Shown here piece after piece: positions 27,757 through 38,295 of a DNA stretch of 64,000 nucleotides. Where the stretch lies: assembly GCA_016720855.1 (NCBI GenBank), contig JADKJU010000002.1, positions 1,054,001 to 1,118,000 of the forward strand, given 5' to 3'. This DNA comes from Betaproteobacteria bacterium. Its GTDB lineage: Bacteria > Pseudomonadota > Gammaproteobacteria > Burkholderiales > Usitatibacteraceae. A program made the translations under genes and the position numbers. Numbering within the stretch: the first letter of the stretch is position 1; each line of letters begins with the position of its first letter. Below the pieces are notes generated by a model that saw only the letters and a program-made list of their open reading frames with translations, was not told the origin of the DNA and ran no database searches.

Positions 27757-29935
27757 CGAACACCTCCAATTGCCAGTTTGGCATCATCAGATGTGTCCGG
27801 GGAAACGGGGGAATTCCAGACTGACGGTTCCGCTACTCAGCGCTCAACCGCGCGCCGTGGATTGGGCCATTCAAGCGGGCGCTACCGTGAAGCCGATTCT
27901 TGGTGGCAACAGGGAGAACCACTACAAGGTCTCGGATGCCCGGGAGGCCATGTGGCGTGCGCTCACGCTGAAGAAGGTCGGGGCCGGCGGAAGCCTGAGC
28001 GATGACGTGTGGCCCTCGGACTGGCAATCGGCCAGCAAGGAGGAGTTGCGCAAGGCCTACTGGGCGACGACGTTTCGTGCCCTTGGCGATGCGGCGCACC
28101 TGTTGCAGGACATGGCGCAGCCACAGCATACGAGGAACGACGCCCATTCCGGTCGCGCCTGCGTACCGGGCGTCGGATGTATGGGAGGTCACGACAGCTA
28201 TTTCGAAAAGCACCTGCGGGCGCGCACATTGCGGGAGAGCTTCGTCTACCTTAAGGAGGGTATCGGGGGCGTTGATCTCTCGACTCTTGAAATCGGGATT
28301 GCCCCTGATCAGCTCGAGTACCAGGGATATGCGAAACCGGCTTTCAACAGCTACAGCGACTATTTCGCTACGGCGGTTCAGGGAGGAAACGCGAATGGAC
28401 GGGGCCTCGCAAACTACAGTAACGCAGGCTTCTATTCCGTAGGCACCAATATCAACAGTGGCGCCGCGGCCGCCTATCCTCATCCCAACCCGACCGGCAG
28501 CGGCCTCGGTTACACAATTATCTCCGAGCCCGAGCTCAGGGACGGCGCCAAGAGACCGCTTGCCGGCAGTGTCATCTTTCGCGTGGGAGCGGTGCTGGAC
28601 AACGTGACCGGCGCTCCGGAGCCGAACGTGAAGCTGGCGGCGATCGGAGCCTGGGACCAGTTCCTGCAGCAAAGGAACTCGACCTGGGGAAGCTACACAC
28701 TCAACTACTACAACTACGACGACCAAGCGAAATTGCTCGTGCCCCGTGCCGTTGGTTACTCAGCCGGCCTCATCGACTACTTCTTCCGCGGCCAACTCTT
28801 CGTGGGCCCGCCGGCGGAGGGCGTCTTTGGTCTCATCGATCACGGCGATTCCGCCTCGAACTGCAAGGACACCTGCGGCTTCAAGACGATCAAGCTGAAC
28901 CTGGCCAACAGCACGCCCGACATCGTGCCCTCGGGAGTCGGACAGGCGGCACAACCCCAGACGATGCCCGGCGGCACGGTCGTGGCAGTAGCCAAGTACC
29001 GACGCAACGGCGCGTGCTATTCAGCCGACCTGTCGAATGAATATGTCGAGGGAAGCGGGACGCTGCCCGAGACGTACTACGGCAACTGCGTGACGTCGGC
29101 CGTCGAGGACATCGTGGTCTCCGACCCCCTTCCGTCGCAGAGCATCCCGCCCTGCAATGCGTCCCTGGGCGGGGATTGCCAATCGAAGTCGATTCGGCTG
29201 GTATTCAACTTCGCCAATCCGATTCCGGTCAATGCCACGGACCTTCGCCTGCAGGTGGTCTACCGCGGTGCACTGGGAGCGGAGGCGGATGCGGTCGTGG
29301 TTCAGACGGTCGATTTGGCCGAGCCTAGCTACTACATTCCTGAACTCGACCGACTACATCAAGCTCGCAGATCGTGTCTTCACTCGGGACGAGATTGCCG
29401 CCTCCAGCGGGTTGTTGGAGCAGGTCCGGCCGACGAACTGCGTCGTGAACAACCAGCTTCTCGACAGTTGTCTCAGGCCGCTCGCGTTCGATTTCCCGCT
29501 CAAGGTGGGCCTTTCGCCCCCCGCGCCGGCAATTGCGCCGACGGTGCCCATTGTCCTGCCGGGCGTCCGGTCGTATGTTCGCCTGGCACTACTGGTTCCT
29601 CGGGACGCGACGGCTCCGTTCGATCATTCCGCGAGTTCATGCGTCCCGAGCGCAACACTCAATGCAAACGGAAGGGTATTCCAGGTGGACTATCCGCCGG
29701 TGGCGGGGTCGCCAGGCGACTATGAAGAGAGGAAGACGGTGATAAAGCTGCCGGTCCCCGTGCGCGGAGTCAGGAGCTGGGAGATGGTGGAGTGTGTTCT
29801 CAACGGGGACTTCTCGGATCCCACCGCTCTCGATGATCGCAAGACAAAGATGACCGTGCTGTCGGGGGGCGAACTGGTTCCGGTACCGGTTTCCGGGTTC
29901 ACGTTCGGGAACTAGGCTGCACGACTGCTGCGTCC

Positions 29936-31237
29936 GTGAATTTCTACGCGGGGGCGAACGTGGTGGCGGTGGCGAATGCCAGCCCGTACACGGCCCCATG
30001 GACGAACACGCAGCCGGGGGCCTACTCGCTCATGGCGCTCGCCACCGACAGCGCGGGGGGCCTCACGCTCTCCGCTCCTGTCTCGGTGACGGTGAGTGCG
30101 CCGCAGCCGCCCGTGGTTGCCATCACCACGCCTGCGGACGGCGCCACCTTCACCTCGCCCGCCACCATCGCGCTCGCCGCCAATGCCACGGCCGCGGGGA
30201 CGGCGACGATCGCGAAGGTGGAGTTCTTCAATGGCGCCACACTCGTGGGATCCGCGACGGGTGCCCCCTTCGTCTTCACCTGGACCAACGTGGCGGCGGG
30301 CACCTACGCGATCACCGCCAAGGCGACCGACAGCCGGGCGGCGACGGCCACCTCCGCCCCGGTGAACTTGACCGTGGCCGCCGGTCCACCGCCCCCGCCG
30401 GCACTTGCCATTGCGGCCGCGCCGGGCCTGGACGGCTCGACGGTGAACGAGAAGACGATGCTGGTGAACGGCACCATCACCGCTCCTGCCAACTCCGGGG
30501 TGACGGTGAACGGAATCTTGGCAACAGTGGGCACCGACAACCAGTTCTCGGTGAACGACGTGCCGTTGAGCGCCGGAGCCAACACGATCACCCTCGTGGT
30601 GACCACGCAGGATGGCGACACCGCGAGCCAGGCGATCACGGTTACGAGCAGCGGAGCGGCGGCACCATTCACCGTCTCGATCGACGAGCCCGACGGAATT
30701 GCGCCGCACACGGTGACGTTCACGATCACCGGGGGCGCTACACCGATCACGTCCATCGAGTTCGACGTGGACGGCAACGGGACGGTGGACATCACCACGC
30801 AGGGCATTCCGCCGGCGGGGGTGGAGGCAACGTACTCGAGTGCGGGGACGGTGCGGCCGAGGGTCACTTTCAAGGATGCCTCGGGCAGCGTGATCTATAC
30901 CACGACCAAGCAGGTGCACATCGTGGATCCCATCGCGAAGTACAACATTCTCAAGGGCGTCTACACGGACATCGTCGGTCGACTGTCAGCCGGAAACGGG
31001 ACATCGGCAAGCGGGCTCTTTGTCGAGGACAGGCAAACGGACTATCAGGACTTCTTCACACAGATCGGGTCGAATCTGGCGAGCGTCGCAGGACAGCTCG
31101 GGCAGCTCAGGGGCGGTTCGATTACGGGCAACCATGCCGAGCTGGTTGTTGTTCGAACCACGGCCGATGGCCCAACGGCCTTCATCATTCACGTCATTCG
31201 AGGCGCCGATGGTATCTGGCGCGTCGAGAGCATGTAG
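29936..31237 (+). pseudogene. Headless Ig/NTF2-like cassette (unit 2)
   Basis: A 433-codon open frame homologous to residues about 1450-1882 of the giant protein. It comprises the remainder of an Ig domain (FYAGANVVAVANASPYTAPW), one full Ig, the glucodextranase-like and PKD-like domains, and a divergent C-terminal domain (YNILKGVYTDIVGRLSAGNG … DGIWRVESM). It has no signal peptide, and GTG 29936 has no ribosome site. It starts abruptly 20 bases after the previous stop. The first 720 bp are nearly identical to unit 1, while the tail is the most diverged of the four. It is a 5'-truncated copy, possibly a silent donor for gene conversion. Confidence 0.8.
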
Positions 31238-31246
31238 GGAGAACAC

Positions 31247-31867
31247 ATGAAGATCAGGCTCAGGCACATGGCGTGGGTAGGGGGGCTAGCCATCCTTTTC
31301 GGCTTGTACAGCGTCTACGCGGCGCAGGGCACCGTCATCGACGGCTCGACCGGCAAGCCGATGGCGGGCGTCCATGTCGTGGCCTCATGGACCGGCTCAG
31401 TGTCGATAGCCGTTCAGCCGTTCACGCGCTGCTACCGCGCCGAGGCGACGGTCACCGACGAGCGTGGCCGATTCAGCCTGTCGACCTTCTCCGGCAACTG
31501 GAATCCGATTCTGTGGGATAGGAACCGTTCGGTCTGGGTTCTCGCGCCAAGTTATACGATCTCGGACAAGAGTGACTTCGGCGAACTGAAGATCGTTCTG
31601 GAGCCCGCCAAAGGAACAAAGTCGGAGCAATTCAAATCCCTGCCGAGCAGCTACGTACTTGGATGCGGCGTCGACAATCGACAATTTCTGCCGTACTTGT
31701 TGGCACTGCACAAGGAAATGCTTCGCCTTGCCAGTACGCGTGACGAGCGACGGGTCGCATCCAGCAGGCTCTTTGATATCGAGGAAATTGAACTTGGTGA
31801 AAGGGAGGCATATCGACGGCTGAACGCCAGATCGCGCCTCGAGAATCTTGGAGGTGGCAATGATTGA
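31247..31867 (+). CDS. Small secreted carboxypeptidase-regulatory-like protein, divergent (unit 2)
   Basis: 206 aa. An N-terminal hydrophobic segment (MAWVGGLAILFGLYSVYA|AQ) is followed by GTVIDGSTGKPMAGVHVVASW and TVTDERGRFSLSTF, the same β-sandwich pattern as the other unit proteins. The remainder is unlike them, with a helical C-terminus. AGGGAGAACAC precedes the ATG. Its stop overlaps the start of the unit 2 enzyme gene (ATG 31860), suggesting coupling before the IS insertion. Divergence shows that the units are old or independently evolved, not a recent fourfold copy. Confidence 0.75.
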   Translation: MKIRLRHMAWVGGLAILFGLYSVYAAQGTVIDGSTGKPMAGVHVVASWTGSVSIAVQPFTRCYRAEATVTDERGRFSLSTFSGNWNPILWDRNRSVWVLAPSYTISDKSDFGELKIVLEPAKGTKSEQFKSLPSSYVLGCGVDNRQFLPYLLALHKEMLRLASTRDERRVASSRLFDIEEIELGEREAYRRLNARSRLENLGGGND

Positions 31868-31939
31868 GATTACCAAGGGCAGGTTATGCCTATTTATGCT
31901 GATGACCGCTTCTGACCTGCATGGGGATTTCCGGGCCAT

Positions 31940-32790
31940 TCATAACTTGGAAATGGCCCCCGCGGTTGTGGAATCGTAGCGTAGCTTGAATTCAACGGGC
32001 GTGAGGTAGTCGTGACTCGAATGCGGACGCACATGGTTGAAGTGTCGGCGCCACTGCTCGATCACGACGCGGGGCCTCCTCGCGGCTTCGGAACCACTCG
32101 AGGCTCAGGCACTCGTCCCGGAATTTCCCGTTGAAACTCTCGTCGGTGCCGTTTTGCCAAGGCTTTCCGGGATCAATGTGGGCCGTATGGATGCCGGAGC
32201 GCGTCAGCCACTCGAGAATGGCGCGGCTGACGAATTCGGGGCCGTTGTCGGAACGCAAGGCCGTCGGCGCTCCGTGCAGACTCACCAGGCGCGAGAGCAC
32301 CTCGATCACTCGATTCGAGCGGATGCTCCCGGCTACGTCGATCGCGAGGCATTCCCGGGTAAATTCATCGACTACCGTCAGGCACTTGATCTGCTGGCCG
32401 TTGGCGCAGGCGTCGAACACGAAGTCATAGGCCCAGACATGGTTCGGGGCTAGGGCGGCAAGGGACGCGGGCGGCTCGTCGCAATGCGGCGTCGCGGCCG
32501 GCGCCGCGGCAGTTGCAGTCCTGCCGACTTCCAGAGGCGATGAGCTCGTTCTGGCCCCATCCCGTGGCCCTCGCGTCCCAGAAAGATCCGGATGCGCCGA
32601 TAGCCATAGCGCGGATACTGCGCCGAGAGCCTGCGCATGGCCGAAATCGCCGGCACGTCTCTTTCGGCTCGAATCGACTGGTATCCCATCATCGATCGCG
32701 CCACGCCAATCAGCCCGCACGCACGTCTGGTCGAGTGGCCGCGCTGCACGGCCAACACAACCTGCTCACGACGCGCCTGCGGGCTTACCA
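31940..32790 (-). pseudogene. IS407-like OrfB transposase, frameshifted twice
   Basis: It runs from RACGLIGVARSMMGYQS through PRYGYRRIRIFLGREG, breaks near 32455, resumes APNHVWAYDFVFDACANGQ, LRSDNGPEFVS and GKPWQNGTDESFNGKFRDE (DDE core). It breaks again near 32090 by one inserted C in REEAR, then ends …YLTPVEFKLRY before a stop at 31940. Two lesions make it inactive as read. Confidence 0.85.
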
Positions 32791-33048
32791 CTTTCGCCGG
32801 TTGATTTCCTTCAGGGTATCGATCGCCATTTCCCGCTCGGCGAGCATGCGTTTCAACTTGGCGTTCTCGGCCTCCAGGGCGCGCAGCCGTTTGACGTCCG
32901 CAGGCTGGAGCTGTCCGAAACGCTTGCGCCAGCTGTACAACGTCTGGTCGCTGACCTTGTACTTGCGCGATACGTCGGCAATCGTAGTCCGGTCGGCCTC
33001 GCGCAACATCGCGACCATCTGTTCTTCTGTAAATCGGCTTTTCTTCAT
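32785..33048 (-). CDS. IS407-like OrfA transposase subunit
   Basis: 87 aa, MKKSRFTEEQMVAMLREAD…, a helix-turn-helix (SRKYKVSDQTLYSWRKRFG) and a coiled-coil region (LRALEAENAKLKRMLAERE). It is complete. In intact elements a slip near its end (EINRRK) makes OrfAB. ATG 33048 is the family start. Confidence 0.85.
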   Translation of the reverse strand: MKKSRFTEEQMVAMLREADRTTIADVSRKYKVSDQTLYSWRKRFGQLQPADVKRLRALEAENAKLKRMLAEREMAIDTLKEINRRKW

Positions 33049-36006
33049 GGGCTCCTCTTGGCAGAGCAGGAGCCATTCTCTCAAGTTATGATCGGTCCGA
33101 AAAACCCAGGCAGGTCACTTCCATGGCCTCGCAGGGTTATGAAGTTTCGACACATGCAGCGCTTACCAATGCTGGGCTGGCGAAGACGAGCTTGAGTGCG
33201 TCCGGGAGCCTACTCAAGCGAGACCTAGGCATTCTTCCTTGGATAGTTCAACAACCCGATCAACCTTTTACTTCTGACAGCGGCTCATTTCACTTCAACT
33301 TCGGGGACGGCCAGGTGTTTGCCATTGCGCAAACCGATTACGAGGTCAAGACCCTCCGTGAACTACAGCTTCGAGGAGAGCTACTTAGCATTAATGGCTG
33401 GCTCATGCGAGGGGCGATTCGTGAAGACGACGGCGCGGACAATGTCCGTCGTTTGGTTGGGATTCCTGTGGACGATCCCTTCCCGCCGTTGATAAATCGA
33501 TTCTGCAATCATTTCCTTGATCCGGTCGTTCAGAGAACGCAGTATGGTCGCGCGCTTTCCAATTTCTGCTTCTGGGAAAGCCCTGTATTCGATTCCGCCC
33601 AGTGGACCCTTGGGAGCCTGGAACCATTCGCTTCGATGCCGGCTGAGTGGACATTGCGGCGCAATCACTACACCGTTGTCGATGCCCGTGAGGCGATGGC
33701 GTGCACTTACCTTGACCGACAAGGCGGGAAATGCACTGGCAAGGCAGGTCGGGTCCTACACGTTTGCCTTCGAAGAGCTCCGTCGCTTCTATTGGGCCAC
33801 GACGTTTCGAGCGCTGGGGGATGCCGTGCATGCCATTCAGGATATGGGGCAACCTCAGCACACTCGAAACGAGAGCCACGGATTCATGGATAGTGGGTAC
33901 GAAAAATACATCGATGCTCGTGCCAGGCAGCTTCCCGAATACAAGATCGATGGCTTTCAGTTGATCGCAACAAAGGGGACGCCGCCTGTTCTCGCTTACG
34001 ACAGTGGCTATCCCATTCCCCGATTCAAGCGCTATAGCGATTACTGGAGCACTCGGCTGGGACCGAATTCGGATGCGCGCTATGCAGGCTTGGCCGACTA
34101 CTCCAACCGCGGCTTCTTTACGATCGACTCCAACATCGGCAATTCGACCTACCCGCTTCCTTCACCCTCGGCCTCGAGCTACGGCAGGATTAGGGCGGAT
34201 TCGGGTTACTTCGGGACATCGGCTACGTATCTAATGGGCAGCGTGCCGGATGACCTGACGAACTCCTTGGATCCCGTGTCGATGTCGACCGAGGGCGTGT
34301 TTGTCGGACTTGTAGGAATGACGCCAACTGTTCGGCGGCAGTACACTCTGTCCAAGCGAAACTACGACGACCGGGCGAGCTTGCTCATTCCGAGGGCAGT
34401 CGCATACAGCGCGGGATTCCTCGACTATTTCTTCCGCGGCACGATGCAGATCAGCCTGCCGGACGACGGCGTGTACGCCGTCATGGACCAATCGCAGTTC
34501 ACGCCCACGATGTCTTCGAGCGGCTTTACGAAGGTGAAGTTGAAGCTCGCCAACACGACGCCGGCGATCGGCACCGGGCAGGGTTCGGCCCAGGACATGA
34601 CTGGCGGGCGGCTCGTGGCGGTGGCGAAGTTCCGGCGAGCGAAGACGACCTATTCCACGGACCTGAGCGGGGATTGCGGGGCGCCGAACCAGTCCTTCCC
34701 CGCATGTCGCGGCGACGTGGAGGACATCGTCGTGTCTTCGGCCGTCACGCTGCCGGACGGTTCGCCCGTGACGTCGGCTACCCTCGTGGCCGGCGCCGCC
34801 CCTCAGGAGTTCCACTTCACGTTTTCCGAAGCCATCCCCCTCAACGTGACGGACCTGTACCTGCAAGTGGTCTATCGCGGGCCGCTGGGGAGCGAAGCCG
34901 ACGCGGTGGCGGTGACCACGAAGAACACCCCGGAGCCGACCCACCTGTCGATCTTCAACCTCACGGACTCAGTGGCCTGCTACAAGGGTGCTTGGTTCAA
35001 GCTCAACGCGGACGGATCGGTTCTGGCGACGGTGGCGGCCACGATCGTCGCCGATGGCAACAATCCCGCAAGTCTCGCTCCGCAGACATTCTCGCGCTCG
35101 AGCGTGACGTTCAAGGGGCCCTTCACGTACCCGCTCTCCGCCAACGGGCCGCTCGCCACCGTGACCAATATCGCGCCGGGCTCGTTCTACCGGCTGGCGG
35201 TCCTCACGGACGACCAGAAATCGTTCGACTACGACATCCAGAACTACGAGTTCTATGCCGAACGGCCCCTGAGCACGGCGGCGAACTCGATCGACTACGA
35301 CACGGGCACGCCGAACACGATGAGCAGCCTCCTCACGAAGATCCGGGATGCGAACACCTTCGTCTATGGATTCGGGTATCGCTTCCTCGGTGCCGATTGC
35401 GCGAACACGCCGAGCCCGCCACTGGACGCCGCTGCTGCCGGCGGCGGGACCTTTGCGACCCCGACGCTGGTCCCGGTCACCACGCTGGCGTTCTAGGCGA
35501 TCGTCGCTACGTTGCGGTGCCCGGTCATCCGAGCGCAGTCAGTTGCTCCGCCGCCGGGACTCGCGGCCTGGCGGTAGCGGTGAACCCGGCCGGCAGCGCG
35601 TGGATCGCGGGCAACGCCCCCACGGGCACCGTCACCTTCCGCGATGGCGCCGCGACGCTCGGCACGGCCGCGGTCAGCGGCACCACCGCGCAGCTCGTCA
35701 CATCCACGCTCGCGGGCGGCGCGCACTCGCTCACCGCCTCGTACGCGGGCGACGCGCACAACAACCCGAGCGCCTCGGAGGCCGTCGTGCTGAGCCTCAC
35801 CGATCCGCTCACGCCGCCCACGCTCGGCATGTCGGGAATTGCCGACGGCGCCTCCTTCGTCACCAATTCCGGAAACACCTGGACGAGCGGTGCGGATTCC
35901 GGTGAAGTCGGGCCGGCGTTCCGGCGGAAGCCGGGCCATCGTTCCGGTCGATGCCGGGCCGTGGCGTGATGCGGGTAGCGCACTGTCGCTGAGTTGATGG
36001 GAGGCG

Positions 36007-36771
36007 TCAATGTGCCTTGGTGCGTGTTGGTGGTTTCGGGTTGGTGGTCTTCTGCTTTCGCATCGAGTCGCCCTTGAGGGCGAGGCGATAGCTGTTGTGA
36101 ACGAGCCGGTCGAGGATTGCGTCGGCAAGGGTGGGGTCGGCCAGGTGCGTGTGCCACTGTTCGACGGGCAGTTGGCTGGTGACGATGGTGGAGCGGCGGT
36201 CATAGCGGTCGTCGAAGATTTCCAGGAGGTCGCGCTTGGTCTGCTCGGCGAGCGGGGTGAGGCCGAAGTCGTCGAGGACCAGGAGGTCGACCTTGGCCAG
36301 GAGCTTGAGGAAGGCGGAGCGGTTTTGCAGCGCGTGATAGCGGGCGAGTTCATCGACGAGCCGCGGCAGGCGGAAGAAGCGCACCGAGAAGTCCGCACGG
36401 CAGGCCGAGTGGGCGAGCGCGCAGCCCAGGAAGCTCTTTCCGACGCCGGTGGGCCCGGTGATGAGCACGTTCAAGTGTTCGGCGATCCAGGCCAGGTCGC
36501 GCACCCGGACCATGGCGCCGGGGTCGAGGCCGCGAAGGGCGCTCGTGTCCATGTCCTCGATGACGGCGCCCTGCGGCAAGCGAGCCCAGCGCAGGCGCTG
36601 TGCCAGGCGAGCCGAACCGCGCTCGGTGATCTCGTGCTGGATCATGAGCCCGAGGCGCTCCTCGAAGGTAAGTTGCGAACGATCCGGGGTGCACAGTTGC
36701 TGCTCAAGGGCGGCGGCCATGCCGCGCAGGCGCAGTTGCTGGAGTTGCTCGACGAGCGGTTGGGTCAGCAT
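36007..36771 (-). CDS. istB: IstB-like transposition helper ATPase
   Basis: 254 aa. An AAA+ DnaC-like ATPase with Walker A GPTGVGKSFLGCAL (residues about 107-120), Walker B KVDLLVLDDFGL (about 168-179) and sensor STIVTSQLPVEQWH. It assists IstA in target choice and transposition immunity. The frame is complete, unlike the partner transposase. Confidence 0.92.
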   Translation of the reverse strand: MLTQPLVEQLQQLRLRGMAAALEQQLCTPDRSQLTFEERLGLMIQHEITERGSARLAQRLRWARLPQGAVIEDMDTSALRGLDPGAMVRVRDLAWIAEHLNVLITGPTGVGKSFLGCALAHSACRADFSVRFFRLPRLVDELARYHALQNRSAFLKLLAKVDLLVLDDFGLTPLAEQTKRDLLEIFDDRYDRRSTIVTSQLPVEQWHTHLADPTLADAILDRLVHNSYRLALKGDSMRKQKTTNPKPPTRTKAH

Positions 36772-36798
36772 CGATGTCCTCTGGGGTGGGTGACGGGC

Positions 36799-38295
36799 CT
36801 ACTGGAAGTACTTCTCGCCGCGCACGTTGTCGTGCTCCAGGGGAGCGCGGCCTGGGCGGGCGGGGCGGGCGCGGGCGTGTTGATGAGCGTTCGAAGCGAG
36901 CGGTAGCTGAAGCTGCGGATCGCAACCGCCCGCGTGGCGGCCCCTCGAGCGCCTCGGGGCTGAAGTCGCGCGCAAGGCGAAGGATCCCCAGGCTCGAGCG
37001 CAGGCACTCCTCGGGATGGCGCCTGCGGTGCAGTTGCTCGGTGAGCACCTCGGCGGTGGCCGGTCCGATGGCCAAGGCGCGCTGCATCAAGCGCTCGTGG
37101 GTGAGGTCGATGACGGCGCTGTGCCGCTCGGGACGATGATCGGCGAGGGTCACGAACTGCCCGCGCGAGGGCGCACGCAGGTGCGTGGCGACCAGGTGCT
37201 GGCGATGGAAGATCTCAATCACACGCGCGCTCAGGCGTACCTCGACCGTGCGTCCGACCAGCTTGTAAGGCACGGAGTAGTAGGCGCGCTCGACCTCGAC
37301 GTGATAGTCCAGGTGCACCTTGGCCTTCTTCCAGGTGGCGAATTCGTAAGGCCTGTGCGGAAGCGGGCGCAGCGCCGCACGCTCGATGTCGGCAAACAGG
37401 CTCGCGCGGCACCCTTCGCGCTTCTTGAAGGGGCGAGCGTTGAGATCGGCCACGAGGAGCGCGATCGCGGCATTGAGTTCGCCAAGCGAGAAGAACGTCC
37501 GGTTACGAAGACGGGCAAGGATCCAGCGCTCGACCACCAGCACGCCCGCCTCGACCTTGGCCTTGTCGCGGGGCTTTCGCACCCGCGCCGGCAGAATCGC
37601 CACCGCGTAGTGCTCGGCGAAGTCCTGGTAGGCGGGATTCAAGTCCGGCTCGTAGCGGTGCGCCTTGTGGACGGCGCTCTTCAGGTTGTCGGGCACGAGG
37701 GCACGAGGAACGCCGCCGAGGAATTCCAGAGTGCGCACCTGGGAGCCCAGCCAATCGGGCAACGCCTGCGTCCAGGTCGCTTCCGCATAGGTGTAGCTGC
37801 TCGCGCCCAGGACGGCCACGAAGATCTGGGCCGCGCGCAGCTCCCCGCTCGTGCGATCCACGACCGGCATCGTCTGCCCGGCGTAATCGAGGAAGAGCTT
37901 GTCGCCGGGAACGTGGTTCTGGCGCAGGACCAGATCCTGGTTGGCGAGCCAGCGCCGGTACTGGTCGCAGAAGACGCTGTACTGCCAGCCATCGGGGAGC
38001 CTCGCCTTGTACTCCTGCCAGAGCAATTGCCGCGTCACCCCGGGGCGCTTGACGCATGCAGAAACGCGAAGTCCGGCTGCGGGGTGCGAGACAGCGGCAC
38101 CTCGCGCTGGTAGAGCCGCGCCTGAAGGCCCGCCTCGTCAAGCCCGGCCGGCAGCGGCCAGCCCACGCCCGCCGCGTGCGCGCGGCGCAGGCACTCCTGC
38201 ACCGTCGAACGGGCGCTCCCGACGGCCGCGGCAATCTCGCGGTCGCTCAGACGGACTTCAAACTTGAGACGCAGAACCTCTCGGATCTTCCGCAT
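36799..38295 (-). pseudogene. istA: IstA-like transposase, frameshifted
   Basis: The N-terminal helix-turn-helix (MRKIREVLRLKFEVRLSDRE) is in one frame. The frame breaks near 38055 and resumes VTRQLLWQEYKARLPDGWQYS with the rve core (FLDYAGQTMPVVD, LVPDNLKSAV, KPRDKAKVEAGV). Further breaks occur near 36945 (EALEG|AATRAVAIRSFSY) and about 36840 before the expected …GEKYFQ stop at 36799. It is inactive as read. Confidence 0.85.

Larger units (their letters stand above)
26575..27818 (-). mobile_element. IS3-family insertion sequence, 1244 bp, target duplication GAC
   Basis: Terminal inverted repeats of 26 bp occupy 26575-26600 and 27793-27818 (outer end TGGAATTCCCCCG, two mismatches overall). 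A direct duplication GAC flanks it (26572-26574, 27819-27821). Two transposase frames lie on the minus strand. Removing the element plus one GAC restores the host reading frame exactly, so the boundaries are certain. Both transposase frames carry frameshifts, so it is probably no longer autonomous. Confidence 0.95.
26097..29915 (+). pseudogene. Large secreted zinc-PLC/S1-nuclease-like protein, IS-interrupted and frameshifted (unit 1)
   Basis: Joined sense parts 26097-26574 and 27822-29915 encode about 857 aa matching the intact copy at 40787. An IS3-family element splits the codon for Leu in RGLTVPLL. A second lesion near 29335 (net +1 or -2 bases after EPSYY) shifts the frame before FLNSTDYIK. 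The signal peptide ends AYA|FDQHTH. Putative metal ligands are present: mature His6, Asp twelve residues before His of GHFFDP, HLLQDMAQPQH (H-x3-D-x5-H) and GGHDSYFE. It was probably a secreted metalloenzyme and is now non-functional unless the IS excises. Confidence 0.85.
31913..33117 (-). mobile_element. IS3-family (IS407-like) insertion sequence, 1205 bp, target duplication CTTC
   Basis: Inverted repeats of about 36-37 bp lie at 31913-31949 and 33082-33117. Both begin TGACCTGC and end ATAACTTG when read inward. The duplication CTTC is at 31909-31912 and 33118-33121; 4-bp duplications are typical of the IS407 group. OrfA is intact and OrfB carries two frameshifts. Removing the element and one CTTC restores a continuous signal peptide in the host gene. 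Confidence 0.95.
31860..35496 (+). pseudogene. Zinc-PLC/S1-nuclease-like secreted protein, IS-interrupted and frameshifted (unit 2)
   Basis: Sense parts 31860-31912 and 33122-35496 rejoin to MIEITKGRLCLFMLMTASM… with cleavage likely at SQG|YEVSTH. GGAGGTGG precedes the ATG. The IS407-like element therefore sits inside the signal peptide. A two-base loss at 33697-33699 (ATGTGG in homologues, ATGG here) shifts the frame in DAREAM(W)RALTL. Ligand pattern: mature aromatic1 and His6, Asp twelve before His of NHFLDP, HAIQDMGQPQH. The C-terminal part differs from the other copies and ends PVTTLAF. The restored product would be about 809 aa. Confidence 0.85.

Noticed and set aside
29320..29345. Programmed frameshift in the unit 1 enzyme gene
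   Set aside because: There is no slippery heptamer at the site and the intact paralogue reads through without a shift. Mutation or sequence error is simpler.
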